From IMG/VR virus record IMGVR_UViG_3300046517_001950, positions 1-25,320 of that record: DNA of 25,320 nt; one strand, 5' to 3'. The position numbers and the translations under genes were made by a program. Below the pieces are notes generated by a model. That model was given only the letters and a program-made list of their open reading frames with translations. It was not told the DNA's origin and did no database searches. This document shows, in pieces, positions 1 to 7,660 of the stretch (within the stretch, counting starts at the first letter, position 1; the number at the start of each line of letters is the position of its first letter). The DNA is from a virus.

Positions 1-39
1 CAGCGAGTAGATCCAGTCCGACCCTCCAAACGAGATCAT
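1..39 (-). CDS. Start of a gene running off the left edge (partial)
   Basis: An ATG at 39-37 opens a frame with 13 codons (MISFGGSDWIYSL) before the window ends. It lies 6 nt after the stop of the two-helix membrane protein, and an AGGAAG motif about 10 nt upstream could serve as ribosome binding site. The position after a possible holin would fit a lysis gene, but 13 residues do not allow a family call. That idea is only inference from gene order. Confidence 0.4.
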   Translation of the reverse strand, partial: MISFGGSDWIYSL

Positions 40-45
40 AGGTGT

Positions 46-222
46 TCACTTCCTAGGTCGCGTGACGATGGCCAGTCCGATCAAGACAGGGAGCCACAAG
101 ATCGCCATGGCCAGAGTCCGAGACCACGACCGAAACGAGCGAGGCCGGAAGACTCGGCCGAGCAGCACCGCAATAGAGAGAGCCACTGCCAGGTAGGCCA
201 CGATGACGAGAGCACGGATCAT
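46..222 (-). CDS. 58-aa protein with two membrane helices, holin candidate
   Basis: The ORF starts at an ATG overlapping the stop of the upstream 192-aa gene by four bases (ATGA), the coupling used throughout this genome. The 58-aa product has two hydrophobic stretches, about residues 4-22 and 38-53, joined by a short Arg-rich loop (RVFRPRSF), and ends in a basic RPRK tail. Small size, two helices and a charged C-terminus fit class II holins, which make pores in the inner membrane for lysis, but no motif proves this. It lies downstream of the tail genes, a common place for lysis cassettes. It could instead be any small phage membrane protein. Existence is well supported by the overlap and hydrophobic pattern; function is inference. 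Confidence 0.6.
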   Translation of the reverse strand: MIRALVIVAYLAVALSIAVLLGRVFRPRSFRSWSRTLAMAILWLPVLIGLAIVTRPRK

Positions 223-797
223 TTCCCCACCCCTCGCCGACTCGCTCGGATCTCGACCTCATCGTAGAATTCAACGCCCGGGATTGCTTCGAGCCCCCCA
301 GCCCGGAGGTGGGCATTGATCTTGGCCGGATCCGGCGAACACCACTGGCGGCCCACCATGGCCTCGTCGACGATGCGCCATTTGCGGACCATCACTTTGG
401 AGAGGCCCTCCGCCTCAGCGATGGGCGGCGCTTCGATGACCGGTAAACCGGCCTTAGCTTGCGCCTCTCGCCCCGCCACGATCGCGCGATCGTACGTGGC
501 CAGCTTCCCTTTCAGGGATGTTTCGACGCTGGCCAACATGTCGAGAGGCTTGTCGAAGTAGCTCCGAAGGTTTCGCAGGGCATCGGCGAAAGGCCCGCAC
601 ACCTGTTTCTTTTCCGCTTCGATCTTGGCCGCCTCGGCTTTGACCGATAGCAGGAAACGCCGGGCGAGATCAAAGCTTCCGGGATCCTTGACCTCGATCG
701 ATGTCGAAATCTTGGCCGTCCGGTCGGCCACGTCGATATGCGGCCGAGTGAGTGCAGCCCCCTTTTCACTGGCCAGTTTGGCGATCTCGGAGCTCAT
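219..797 (-). CDS. Coiled-coil phage protein, unknown function
   Basis: The 192-aa product has a charged helical N-terminal two-thirds (about residues 35-115, rich in Ala, Glu and Lys, likely coiled coil). A compact C-terminal part contains a V-D-E-A...P-D-x-x-K-I-N and A-I-P-G-V pattern near residues 140-180. That C-terminal pattern resembles small phage proteins often found near recombination genes, but I cannot name the family with confidence. It overlaps the stop of the upstream 105-aa gene by ATGA and itself overlaps the next membrane protein by ATGA, so it is surely translated as part of the tail-side operon. Finding a recombination-type protein between tail and lysis-like genes would be unusual, so a structural or chaperone role is also possible. 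Confidence 0.7.
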   Translation of the reverse strand: MSSEIAKLASEKGAALTRPHIDVADRTAKISTSIEVKDPGSFDLARRFLLSVKAEAAKIEAEKKQVCGPFADALRNLRSYFDKPLDMLASVETSLKGKLATYDRAIVAGREAQAKAGLPVIEAPPIAEAEGLSKVMVRKWRIVDEAMVGRQWCSPDPAKINAHLRAGGLEAIPGVEFYDEVEIRASRRGVGK

Positions 798-1111
798 GAT
801 TGGGGGACTTGAGTCGACGGCTGATCAGTGAGGAGCACAGTGGCGGTAATCGTGCCGGAGGTGTACTCGTCGATCGTGACGCGGAGGTGCTCCGCGGCGG
901 GGACTTGAACGAATGCCCCAGCATCGATCACAGTGTTGACGCGCACCCAATTGGAGCCGTCAATGCTCGCATCTATGCCAACCGTAGCATCGAAAGAGGC
1001 CGGCCCGACTTGGACCCAAAGATCTTTATTCGGCTGGCCAACATGCGATGCTACGTGCCATTCGGTGCCGGATCCGGAATTGTTCACATTTAGAGAGGCT
1101 GTTCGTGACAT
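794..1111 (-). CDS. Small phage structural protein, probably tail-associated
   Basis: The 105-aa product is rich in Ser, Thr and Val with alternating hydrophobic residues, suggesting an all-beta fold. The stretch with IDGSNWVRV followed by FVQVPAAEHLRVTIDEY resembles the beta-sandwich decoration or tail proteins of many phages that report a value and its uncertainty-like repeat. This is a family impression, not a motif match. A GAGG ribosome site sits five bases before the ATG. It follows the 207-aa tail protein by 7 nt and overlaps the next gene by four bases. A role in the tail or fibre complex is inferred from neighbours. Confidence 0.65.
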   Translation of the reverse strand: MSRTASLNVNNSGSGTEWHVASHVGQPNKDLWVQVGPASFDATVGIDASIDGSNWVRVNTVIDAGAFVQVPAAEHLRVTIDEYTSGTITATVLLTDQPSTQVPQS

Positions 1112-1118
1112 GAGGACC

Positions 1119-1742
1119 TCACGTAGTAGAGGAATCGACCAAGAGATTCATTGCTGCGAGAGCAGTGAGAAGGGATGCGAGCGCGGCCGTCGAAGCGCGA
1201 GATCCTGTGATAGTTGGTTTCGTGGTGCGATTCCCTCCGAAAAACCCCACAGTTCCGCCGGAGCCACCAAGCGTCACAGCCGGAACGTTCAGGAATAGGA
1301 TCGACGCTACACCGATCCCGATATCCACGAAACCGCTTCCAGTCTCATGCACTACGAATATATCCCCGAGGCCTGCATTTACAGTGAAAGGCCTGGCCAC
1401 TCCCGACACTTCAGCCCCGAGTTTGATCGTCACACCCCCGGCTGCATGTGTACCGTCGGTGTGACCAGGCTGGCTTTGAATGATTAGATCAGCGCCCGCT
1501 CCGGAAGCATGACGCGTTTGAGAGATGCTCGGAGAGGCATCTCCGGCTGGAAAAAGGATCCCACTGATCCCAAGTGTGGCCGTCGAATCAATCGAGAGCG
1601 TTCGATTCGCCGAAAGATCTCCGCCGCCAGAGAGTGGAGTAGTCGTGGCGATTGTGCGCGATCCCGGTACGGCTATCGGGGAAGCGGAAGCCGAAGATGC
1701 TGGGATGACGAGCGGAGCCAAACCATTCGCAAGAGCAATCAT
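1119..1742 (-). CDS. Tail fibre or tail tip protein, Gly/Ala/Ser-rich
   Basis: The 207-aa product carries the motif PLSGGGDLSANRTLSI near residues 36-51, common in phage tail fibres. It ends with T-x-P-T-x-T-G-S-R...A-A-L-A-S-L-L-T-A-L-A, near residues 172-197, a C-terminal segment typical of fibres and attachment proteins. The middle is Gly-rich and beta-prone. Its ATG overlaps the stop of the 743-aa fibre by four bases, so the two are translationally coupled and probably act in the same host-recognition structure. There are no enzymatic motifs. The call is strong for a tail protein and weak for its exact position on the particle. Confidence 0.75.
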   Translation of the reverse strand: MIALANGLAPLVIPASSASASPIAVPGSRTIATTTPLSGGGDLSANRTLSIDSTATLGISGILFPAGDASPSISQTRHASGAGADLIIQSQPGHTDGTHAAGGVTIKLGAEVSGVARPFTVNAGLGDIFVVHETGSGFVDIGIGVASILFLNVPAVTLGGSGGTVGFFGGNRTTKPTITGSRASTAALASLLTALAAMNLLVDSSTT

Positions 1743-3970
1743 GACGTGATTCCTTTATTGTGGAGGATCAGCTCCAACGCGTTGATTTTGGCCAAGAGTG
1801 AAGCGTGAATATCGTTTAGGCCTGATTGTGAAAACGACGAACCTACGTCGCCGATCGTGGAGCTTGGAGCTCCGGTTGTAGAGTCTGTCAATTGGCCAGC
1901 GCGCGTGGCTTGGGCAATCGTAACGCCGTGCATACCTTGGTTACCTACAACAGAAATCGTTGCGGCCTTGATTGTGACAGCGTTTTGCGAATGAGTCTCA
2001 CCGTACACCGGAGCTGCATCGAAGATCGGAGTCGAGTGGAATTCGAAATTCCCACTCTCATAGGCTCCGGAGATTGATCCGACCCCAGCCACAACTTTGA
2101 CTGTTACGGAAAAGAAATTTCCGATAACCGAAAGATCGAATGTGCTTACTCCAGTGGAATCGAAAAAGGTGTCGCTGGAGATGAAATTGTTCGCAAAGAC
2201 CAAGCCGACCGGGGCGCCTACAGCGTACCGGCCGAAATAGGTCTTATTGGATGCCTTGATCCCAACAGCCTCGATGTAGTTGGCCGAACAATTCAAGCCC
2301 TCGATTCCACAAATCGTGAGGAAATGATCCTGATTCGGGAATTGGCAACCGTCGGTGATAGTGTGAGCCGCGCCACCGTCGTCGACGATACCTAGCGCGC
2401 CCCCTTGGAAGTTACACCCCGTAAAGAAAATATCGTTGGTGAAACCCCCGCCAACTCCAGTCTGTAGGTGATCGTCGCCATTCACGAGCCACACATTTGC
2501 AGCCCCCGTAGCCAGAGTCACGAATTCGCAATCGGCGACGTGCACGATCTCCGATTGATCGAGGATCAGGCAGATGTGAGCGAAACAGATTCTTACTCGC
2601 GTCAAATAGATTTGGCTACCAGCCACGTCGCAATAGCCGCTTGAAGCCTCCAATACCTCCCACGTATGTCCGCCGTCAGAGATGACAGTGCCGACCACAA
2701 GAGACCAACGGTAGATCGGGGAAGAGTGTTGATCTCCAAATCCGTAACTCGTATTAGAGAAGGCTGCAAAAAGGCCTGTACTCCCGAGCGCGACCGGGGA
2801 GGTGCTTAGGAATGGTCGAGAGGCATCATAGGTAGAGCCTCCGTCGGTTGACCAAGCAAATTCTCCAATCGAGTCCCCTGGGGTGCCAGCGGTCGTAATC
2901 TGGACGTCAACACCGACATAGGTGGCGACCGGTGTACCAGTGATCGTAACAACGCCTCCCGGGCCTGAAACACGAGTAAGCACGCCGAAAGGCTCATGCG
3001 CGCCGGTCGGACTTGAATTCGTGAGGCACTTTAGAAGCACGTTCGATCGCGGATTCGCCGGGGTAACAACAGCGCCAACCGAGAAAGTGTGTGACGCTTG
3101 CCAGTGGTCCCGTGCGTTCCCCGCAACGTCTACGATCGTCATATCCTCGATATGGATTTGAACGTTCGTCGAGGAATTAACCGGACTCGTAGATTTGAGG
3201 ATTCGCGTTGGATCGGCCGCCGCGATCATCCGAAGGGTGGTGGCGGTCTTGCCTGCGCCGCGTAGCGTAACCCCTGGCAATACAACAATCGAGGCGTTGA
3301 TCCCGACAACACCAGGGGGCAGTAGAACCGAGGCTCCGCCCGGAGCAGCGATTTCGGTTGCATGTGCAAAAGCGTTTGCCGCGACGATAGCTGCATTGAT
3401 TGCCACGACGTTGGCCGCTGCTTTGGTTGCATCGTCTCCAGTGCCCTCGACACAACCGAACCAACGCACATCGAGCGGGCCAGAGTAGATGCGCCGCCAT
3501 CGGCCGGAGGGTGCGCTAGGGAACGAGCTGGCCAGAATGGTCCCACCGTCATCCGGCGTGGTGTCGCCTGGCACCCACACGTGCATCCCTCCGGAGCCGT
3601 CAGTAGCGGCCACGAGGCAAGCCCCGACCGAAGGATCGATCGTGCTTTTCAGGTGGGCTTTCGTGTCGGCCGTGGCCGAAACCGAACCCCCAGGAACGCC
3701 AATCGGAACGACGATCGTAGGGGCGACTTTCCAGCCCCCAGCGCGGTAGATTGTGAAATTCTGAGTGCCTCCGGAGATCGTCTCGGCAACGCTCTTTTGC
3801 AAATAGAAGGGCGAGAAAACAGCGCCGTCCCAGATGTATTCCGTTCCGCCATCGGCGTAATTGATGCCGAGCAGGAAGGGAGCTCCGATGTCTTGAACCT
3901 GAAACGCAATCGGATCGGTTGGCCGAAGGGCGGATCCGGGGGTAGGTGTTTGGCCGACGATGGTAGGCAT
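1739..3970 (-). CDS. Tail fibre/tailspike with right-handed beta-helix
   Basis: The 743-aa protein has an N-terminal region (about 1-170) rich in beta strands. A pectate-lyase-3-like segment follows, beginning near WFGCVEGTGDDATKA and running through LLPPGV and LRGAGKTATTLRM (about residues 170-260), a signature of phage tailspikes with a beta-helix. Hydrophobic beta-rungs continue to about residue 680. A short helical C-terminus, near SQSGLNDIHASLLAKINALE, could trimerise as a coiled coil. Such proteins bind or cleave host surface polysaccharide. Start: ATG eight bases after the upstream HTH gene, with an AGGATAGG ribosome site. It lies on the replication strand, opposite to the head genes. 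Catalytic residues cannot be picked out by eye. Confidence 0.85.
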   Translation of the reverse strand: MPTIVGQTPTPGSALRPTDPIAFQVQDIGAPFLLGINYADGGTEYIWDGAVFSPFYLQKSVAETISGGTQNFTIYRAGGWKVAPTIVVPIGVPGGSVSATADTKAHLKSTIDPSVGACLVAATDGSGGMHVWVPGDTTPDDGGTILASSFPSAPSGRWRRIYSGPLDVRWFGCVEGTGDDATKAAANVVAINAAIVAANAFAHATEIAAPGGASVLLPPGVVGINASIVVLPGVTLRGAGKTATTLRMIAAADPTRILKSTSPVNSSTNVQIHIEDMTIVDVAGNARDHWQASHTFSVGAVVTPANPRSNVLLKCLTNSSPTGAHEPFGVLTRVSGPGGVVTITGTPVATYVGVDVQITTAGTPGDSIGEFAWSTDGGSTYDASRPFLSTSPVALGSTGLFAAFSNTSYGFGDQHSSPIYRWSLVVGTVISDGGHTWEVLEASSGYCDVAGSQIYLTRVRICFAHICLILDQSEIVHVADCEFVTLATGAANVWLVNGDDHLQTGVGGGFTNDIFFTGCNFQGGALGIVDDGGAAHTITDGCQFPNQDHFLTICGIEGLNCSANYIEAVGIKASNKTYFGRYAVGAPVGLVFANNFISSDTFFDSTGVSTFDLSVIGNFFSVTVKVVAGVGSISGAYESGNFEFHSTPIFDAAPVYGETHSQNAVTIKAATISVVGNQGMHGVTIAQATRAGQLTDSTTGAPSSTIGDVGSSFSQSGLNDIHASLLAKINALELILHNKGITS

Positions 3971-3978
3971 GGCCTATC

Positions 3979-4203
3979 CTAGCTGGATCCGCGCGCTGCA
4001 TCCACCGAGGATTTCAGCGCGGGATACTTGGCCAGCCAGCGGGCCAGCGTCCGGGCTGGCACCCCGAGAAGCCTCGCCGCTCGCTCGACTGATCCGCCCT
4101 GCTCGATGGCTAGCGTGACGTTGGCGATGGCCTCGGCCGATTCGCCGGCCAAGTCCCTTTGGAGCACGTAGCGCGTCCCTGGACCGGTCTTGGGCTTACC
4201 CAT
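3979..4203 (-). CDS. Fis-like helix-turn-helix DNA-binding protein
   Basis: The 74-aa product has one clear helix-turn-helix, SVERAARLLGVPARTLARWL at about residues 38-57, of the Fis/transposase-like type. A short basic N-terminus precedes it (GKPKTGPGTRY). It starts inside the stop of the 38-aa membrane peptide (eight-base overlap), so it shares that gene's operator-controlled leaderless promoter at 4319-4347. It therefore probably regulates phage genes and is a candidate for binding the repeated palindrome. A small-terminase-like DNA-recognition role is possible, but its place beside tail fibres argues for regulation. Family assignment is good; target is unknown. Confidence 0.75.
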   Translation of the reverse strand: MGKPKTGPGTRYVLQRDLAGESAEAIANVTLAIEQGGSVERAARLLGVPARTLARWLAKYPALKSSVDAARGSS

Positions 4204-4312
4204 GGCGACGACGAAAAAGGCGCGAGGTGAAAATCAGCCCTACCGCGAGCGCGATGAGCCAGGCGAGAGCGCGGAGCAGGTACCAACCGACGATGAGGTG
4301 TACGGATGCCAT
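4196..4312 (-). CDS. 38-aa membrane peptide from a leaderless promoter
   Basis: The ATG at 4312 lies exactly six bases after the -10 box of the operator promoter at 4319-4347, so the predicted mRNA starts at the A of the start codon. The peptide is a single membrane helix (residues about 5-29, with WYLLRALAWLIALAVGLIF at its core) followed by a basic tail (SRLFRRRHG). Its stop overlaps the start of the HTH gene by eight bases, indicating coupling. Function is unknown. A toxin-like peptide, a holin-like protein or a leader peptide coupling translation to the HTH gene are all possible. The promoter geometry makes a real gene likely. Confidence 0.65.
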   Translation of the reverse strand: MASVHLIVGWYLLRALAWLIALAVGLIFTSRLFRRRHG

Positions 4313-4318
4313 GGCTAG

Positions 4319-4347
4319 AGGGTAGCTAGCGCCATGGCACTTGTCAA
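4319..4347 (-). promoter_or_regulatory. Operator-promoter copy 1 (leaderless type)
   Basis: Read on the minus strand: -35 TTGACA (4347-4342), operator AGTGCCATGGCGCT (one position off the consensus), AGC, -10 TACCCT (4324-4319), six bases, then the ATG of the 38-aa gene. The spacer is 17 bp and the palindrome fills it. The TGA stop of the RuvC-like gene (4346-4344) is part of the -35 box. Confidence 0.85.
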
Positions 4348-4802
4348 GCTCCGAGCGAGATCATGCCTCTCCGAGCACGACCGAGAGCGAAGAGACCGAG
4401 GCCGATCGCATCCCAAACGTCATGAGAAGCGCCATGGTGAATCCGAGCGAGCTCGCCAGCGCCAAGGATCATCCGAATGCGTTCTTGGCAGAGATGCTTA
4501 TCAATCTGACCCTTCCACTCGTCCGGGCGGATCCATTGGAGGCTTTTGCATCCGTGCAATTGGCCAGCAACGATACCGGCTCGAATGGCCAGCGTGATCA
4601 AATCGTTAACTGGGCCTTTCCGCATGCCTGGCCGGTCGCATGGTCGTTCGATCACAACGTCTTGAAGCAACGGCCTAATGGATCCTATCTCCCGTAAACT
4701 CTCCCCCCTGTCTGGATTAAAAAAGCCACAGTAAACTAGTTCTTTGCTCACATTCTCGAAATAGGCCCACCCTGTAGACAGGCCCGGATCTATGGCAATC
4801 AT
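4344..4802 (-). CDS. RuvC-like Holliday junction resolvase
   Basis: The 152-aa product begins MIAIDPGLSTGWAYF, the RNase H-fold first strand with catalytic Asp5. The second acidic residue is Glu52 in VVIERP, and the last acidic cluster is Asp128/Asp131 in HDVWDAIGLGL. This spacing matches RuvC-type resolvases of phages, which cut branched DNA before packaging or during recombination. The segment WIRPDEWKG (90-98) is also typical. The ATG at 4802 is chosen because it overlaps the upstream stop as ATGA and because the fold starts there; longer in-frame reading upstream has no homology-like features. The gene ends inside the -35 box of the next promoter. Confidence 0.88.
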   Translation of the reverse strand: MIAIDPGLSTGWAYFENVSKELVYCGFFNPDRGESLREIGSIRPLLQDVVIERPCDRPGMRKGPVNDLITLAIRAGIVAGQLHGCKSLQWIRPDEWKGQIDKHLCQERIRMILGAGELARIHHGASHDVWDAIGLGLFALGRARRGMISLGA

Positions 4803-5077
4803 GAGTAATCTCCGACCATGAGGCAAGCCAAAGAAAACGCCACCCACTGACCAGCGACAAGCAAAGCAATCGCTCCGTTTCGGATGATCACTCCGCTGGC
4901 TCGATCGCGAGCCACGCGTGGGCTTTGCGTTCTCCTCTGTCTTGGCCCGATGCGCCGAGGGATGGCTTTCCGGTAGCACGTTCGACATTTGGCTGGCCTG
5001 CCGGCTCGCCTCGCTACGGCCCACGTCGTCATAGCACTTTCGCTGATTTGCGCTCCACAACCTTCTGAACACTCCAC
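4799..5077 (-). CDS. Small protein with putative zinc ribbon and hydrophobic helix
   Basis: The 92-aa reading from GTG at 5077 has CSEGC at residues 3-7 and CRTC at 32-35, a plausible four-cysteine zinc ribbon. A basic linker follows, then a hydrophobic segment (about 68-88). The stop overlaps the start of the RuvC-like gene by ATGA, which shows the frame is used. Start choice is open: an ATG at 5032 overlaps the stop of the preceding gene by ATGA, the usual arrangement here, but would drop the first two cysteines. The paired cysteines favour the longer form. Function is unknown; its position in the recombination cluster may mean a DNA-linked role. Confidence 0.55.
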   Translation of the reverse strand: MECSEGCGAQISESAMTTWAVARRAGRPAKCRTCYRKAIPRRIGPRQRRTQSPRVARDRASGVIIRNGAIALLVAGQWVAFSLACLMVGDYS

Positions 5078-5307
5078 GCCTCTACCTCTCGCTTTCGTTT
5101 TTCTCTAGAATCTCTAAGCCAGGCCGCGTTTGGACTTGTGAATCGAGCTTGTCTTTTTCTTGCATTCTCTCGCCTCTTTTGTGGAGGGACTGAATGCGGA
5201 AAATATCTTGGCCAAGGCATTTGGATCTTCGGCATCTCCCCGAGGCTTTGAGCCTCTTCGAAGATGGCGAGAATGTCTTCCCTCAAATCAAGTTCGTTCC
5301 AACTCAC
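5029..5307 (-). CDS. Small basic protein downstream of DNA polymerase, unknown
   Basis: From the GTG at 5307, whose GTGA overlaps the polymerase stop, the product is 92 aa. An acidic helix (NELDLREDILAIFEEA) is followed by a very basic second half (QKRRENARKRQARF, REKRKREVEAW). Such a charge split suggests a nucleic-acid or protein-binding adaptor, but no family is recognised. The reading frame is open further upstream to a TTG at 5367. I prefer GTG 5307 because of the four-base overlap. The end overlaps the zinc-ribbon gene by 4 or 49 nt depending on that gene's start. Confidence 0.55.
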   Translation of the reverse strand: MSWNELDLREDILAIFEEAQSLGEMPKIQMPWPRYFPHSVPPQKRRENARKRQARFTSPNAAWLRDSREKRKREVEAWSVQKVVERKSAKVL

Positions 5308-7223
5308 TGTGACCACACTACCAGTCTCCCTGATGCGTCCCGTTTCGATTTTGCTGCTTTGCTCCAAACCGTTGAGACGGTCGGAGGGGCTTTGATTCGC
5401 ACATCAGGGAGCCAGGGTTTCGCCGCCGAGATCATCGTCTCGGAGAGGGCTTCCGCCGCTTCGGGGGCTCGATCGGCTGGAGCTTCTAAGACGTATTCAT
5501 CGTGGCCAAAGAGAACCATCCGACAGCCGAATAGCGGATTGTCCCATCCGCGGATGTGACAACGCTCCGTTACTTGCCAGCCAGCGGCTTTGGCGATGTC
5601 CGCCCCTGGCCCTTGAAACATTGTGTTACAAGCTTGCGTGAAGCGTAGGCCACCCCGGACTCTATTGCTCCGGAGTTGGGTTATCCGGCCCGCTCCGCCT
5701 TCTGTCAGGGCTCCGATGTATTCAAAAAAGAGCCGGGCTTCCGGAAGCGTCCGAAGCCAAGTGGCCTTGAGTGCGCGCGCCTCCGGCTCTGAGATCGGGA
5801 CGCGGTAGTTTCCCCATGCGAAGAGGACCAGCGCGGCCGCCCCGAGGCCTCCGGGGAAACCGAAATTCGCCACCTTGCCCGTCTGTCTGGCCCGATACAC
5901 TCGACCGGTTGGATCCGCTTCAAGCTCTGCCTTGGCTTGTTCGTAAGAGATCCCTACCAGCGTGCGAGCCACCTCCAAATGGGCGTCTTGGCCAGCGTTT
6001 AGGATTTCGGCCAAACGGCTTTGGCGAAATAGATCGATGCAGGTTTGCGCGAAGGTGCAGAGCTCCAAACCGGAGAAATCCGCCGAAATGAAGAGGAAGC
6101 CTGGCCTTGGTTGGAAGCACTCACGAATCCCGAACTTCGGACCTTTCTCAGGCCCGTATTGCTGAACCTTGAAATTCTGGACGTTCGGTTGAAAACTGGT
6201 AGCTCGGCCCGAGTCGGCCAAGCCGTAGCGACAGTGCATAATCCCGTGCCGAAGTAGCTTCACATCCTTATTGAGGACCGTGGCCAGGGAGGTGTATTTG
6301 CCAAAGGAAAAGAGCACCGGGTCTTGGGAGAGCTCGCAGTGCTCCTCGGCTAGAGAGGGTTGGCCCTCGGGGTGCGTCTCACTGGGATCGGTGCGTGGCC
6401 AGCCCGGAGGCGTTCGAGCCATGGCCAGCTTGACGGAGCGTTTCCACTCGGGGGCCTGAAACCAGAGCGGCCGGCCCTGGCCCTCAAAATCCCTAGCCAG
6501 TTTGGCATTGTCCGGAACGAGCAATCCCTCTGATTTGAGCCGATCCCGGTGCTCTGAAATCTCGGCTTGGATGAACGTCTCAAGAGCATCCACCTTTTGG
6601 GGATTGGCCAAGAGACCCCAACCGGCGCAAAGGGCCAGCCAAAACGAAGCCCTGCTTTGCCTGAATTGGTCCGGAAGGCCTTCGGGAGGTGCGTCTCTTT
6701 CTTGCGCTTGGAAAAGAGCCTCCGTCGACGAAACGTCGTCCAAAGCGTATTGGCGCGCCTCGTGGGGCCACTGCTCCACCGGAACGTCTCGGAGCTCTCC
6801 GTAGCGCAAGCGCCAGGTGTCTTCGCCTTTGGCCATGGTGAGGCCTAGGCGACGCTTGGCGCATCCGGCAAGGCTGTAGGGGCCTGGCTCACCCTTCCGG
6901 GGTTTCTTCGCTGAGATCCTCTGGTGATTCCCGTTGGCGATTTCGATGAGCTGATCCCGGGCTTGGGTGCACGTTACGCGGTCTTCGCGATACGCGGCGA
7001 AAACCGAAGGCGTGAGGTCCGGCCACTCGGCGCAAATCACGCCCATGTCGAAAGCCACATTGTGGCCAACAATGCAGGCTTGACCGAGGATCCATTCGAC
7101 GGCCGGCCGAGCATCGCACCATCGCCAAATCCGGCCGGCGGCTTGGACGCACACTAGCCGAGGGAATTGCGCCCCTGGCCCGATTAGGTGCGTTTCTGTG
7201 TCGAAGGTTGTGGGAGTAGCCAT
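5304..7223 (-). CDS. Family A DNA polymerase with 3'-5' exonuclease
   Basis: The 639-aa product starts MATPTTFDTETHL, giving the exonuclease I motif (Asp8, Glu10). Exo II is NVAFD (Asn55, Asp59) and exo III is YALDD (Tyr159, Asp163). The polymerase part has motif A ISADFSGLEL near residue 380, motif B with RQTGKVANFGFPGGLG near 443-457, and motif C GHDEYVLEAP near 571. Thus both proofreading and polymerase sites look intact. There is no 5'-3' exonuclease domain, as usual in phage replicative enzymes of this family. Start ATG 7223 is chosen because the exonuclease fold begins there; it overlaps the DUF7768-like gene by 40 nt. It should copy phage DNA with the primase and helicase encoded upstream. 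Confidence 0.93.
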   Translation of the reverse strand: MATPTTFDTETHLIGPGAQFPRLVCVQAAGRIWRWCDARPAVEWILGQACIVGHNVAFDMGVICAEWPDLTPSVFAAYREDRVTCTQARDQLIEIANGNHQRISAKKPRKGEPGPYSLAGCAKRRLGLTMAKGEDTWRLRYGELRDVPVEQWPHEARQYALDDVSSTEALFQAQERDAPPEGLPDQFRQSRASFWLALCAGWGLLANPQKVDALETFIQAEISEHRDRLKSEGLLVPDNAKLARDFEGQGRPLWFQAPEWKRSVKLAMARTPPGWPRTDPSETHPEGQPSLAEEHCELSQDPVLFSFGKYTSLATVLNKDVKLLRHGIMHCRYGLADSGRATSFQPNVQNFKVQQYGPEKGPKFGIRECFQPRPGFLFISADFSGLELCTFAQTCIDLFRQSRLAEILNAGQDAHLEVARTLVGISYEQAKAELEADPTGRVYRARQTGKVANFGFPGGLGAAALVLFAWGNYRVPISEPEARALKATWLRTLPEARLFFEYIGALTEGGAGRITQLRSNRVRGGLRFTQACNTMFQGPGADIAKAAGWQVTERCHIRGWDNPLFGCRMVLFGHDEYVLEAPADRAPEAAEALSETMISAAKPWLPDVRIKAPPTVSTVWSKAAKSKRDASGRLVVWSQ

Positions 7224-7570
7224 AATGTTGTCTTTGCAGTCCGGTACTCGTCCCAAGCCTTGCCCAGCGAGCGCCACTCGATCTCCCGGCCGAGGGCCTT
7301 AGCCTCGTCGATGCCCTGAACCATACCCTTGGACACTCCGAGATCGTAATAGACGATCGTCGCTCCGGCCGCTCGCCCCCAGAGCAAACCAGCATCGATC
7401 CCTAGCTTGCGCTGAACGGGATCGGAGTCGGCCAGGCACTGGGGGTAAAGCAGGTGTGATGCCCAGGGAGCTTCGTTTCGATCCAAGCAATCGCGCATCG
7501 CATGCTGAGCGTATCGAATGGCGATCCTAAGGCCGCCCATGAGAGGACTTTCGATGATGACCCGTCGCAT
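7184..7570 (-). CDS. DUF7768-like protein (nucleoside deoxyribosyltransferase-like fold)
   Basis: The 128-aa product matches a recurring phage/bacterial pattern: MRRVIIESP at the start, RYAQHAMRDCL, EAPWASHLLYPQ, DPVQRKLGIDAG, YYDLGVSKGM and AKALGREIEW. I know this pattern as the DUF7768 group, which is related in fold to nucleoside 2-deoxyribosyltransferase-like proteins; no activity is assured. ATG 7570 has an excellent GGAGGA ribosome site directly upstream, which decides the start against longer reading. It lies just 11 bases after the tRNA-like structure and overlaps the DNA polymerase start by 40 nt. A role in nucleotide metabolism or signalling is possible and is inference. Confidence 0.78.
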   Translation of the reverse strand: MRRVIIESPLMGGLRIAIRYAQHAMRDCLDRNEAPWASHLLYPQCLADSDPVQRKLGIDAGLLWGRAAGATIVYYDLGVSKGMVQGIDEAKALGREIEWRSLGKAWDEYRTAKTTLWLLPQPSTQKRT

Positions 7571-7580
7571 GATTCCTCCG

Positions 7581-7655
7581 GCCAAAGCCCCCGATTCGAA
7601 CGGGGCCGAGACTTGCTTACTGGGCAAGGGCTTCCAAGGCTTTACATCGCTCTGG
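7581..7655 (-). tRNA. tRNA-like structure 1 (75 nt, weak D-arm)
   Basis: Acceptor strands CCAGAGC and GCTTTGG pair over seven positions with one G-T wobble. An anticodon-like arm CTTGC/GCAAG has five pairs and the seven-base loop CCAGTAA. The T-arm is perfect: CCCCG, loop TTCGAAT, CGGGG. Length is normal for a tRNA. The oddities are that the D-stem can form only about two pairs, position 33 is C instead of U, and no CCA is encoded. The central loop triplet would be AGT (Thr). This may be a fast-evolving, decayed or non-decoding tRNA-like element. Confidence 0.5.
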
Positions 7656-7660
7656 CATAG

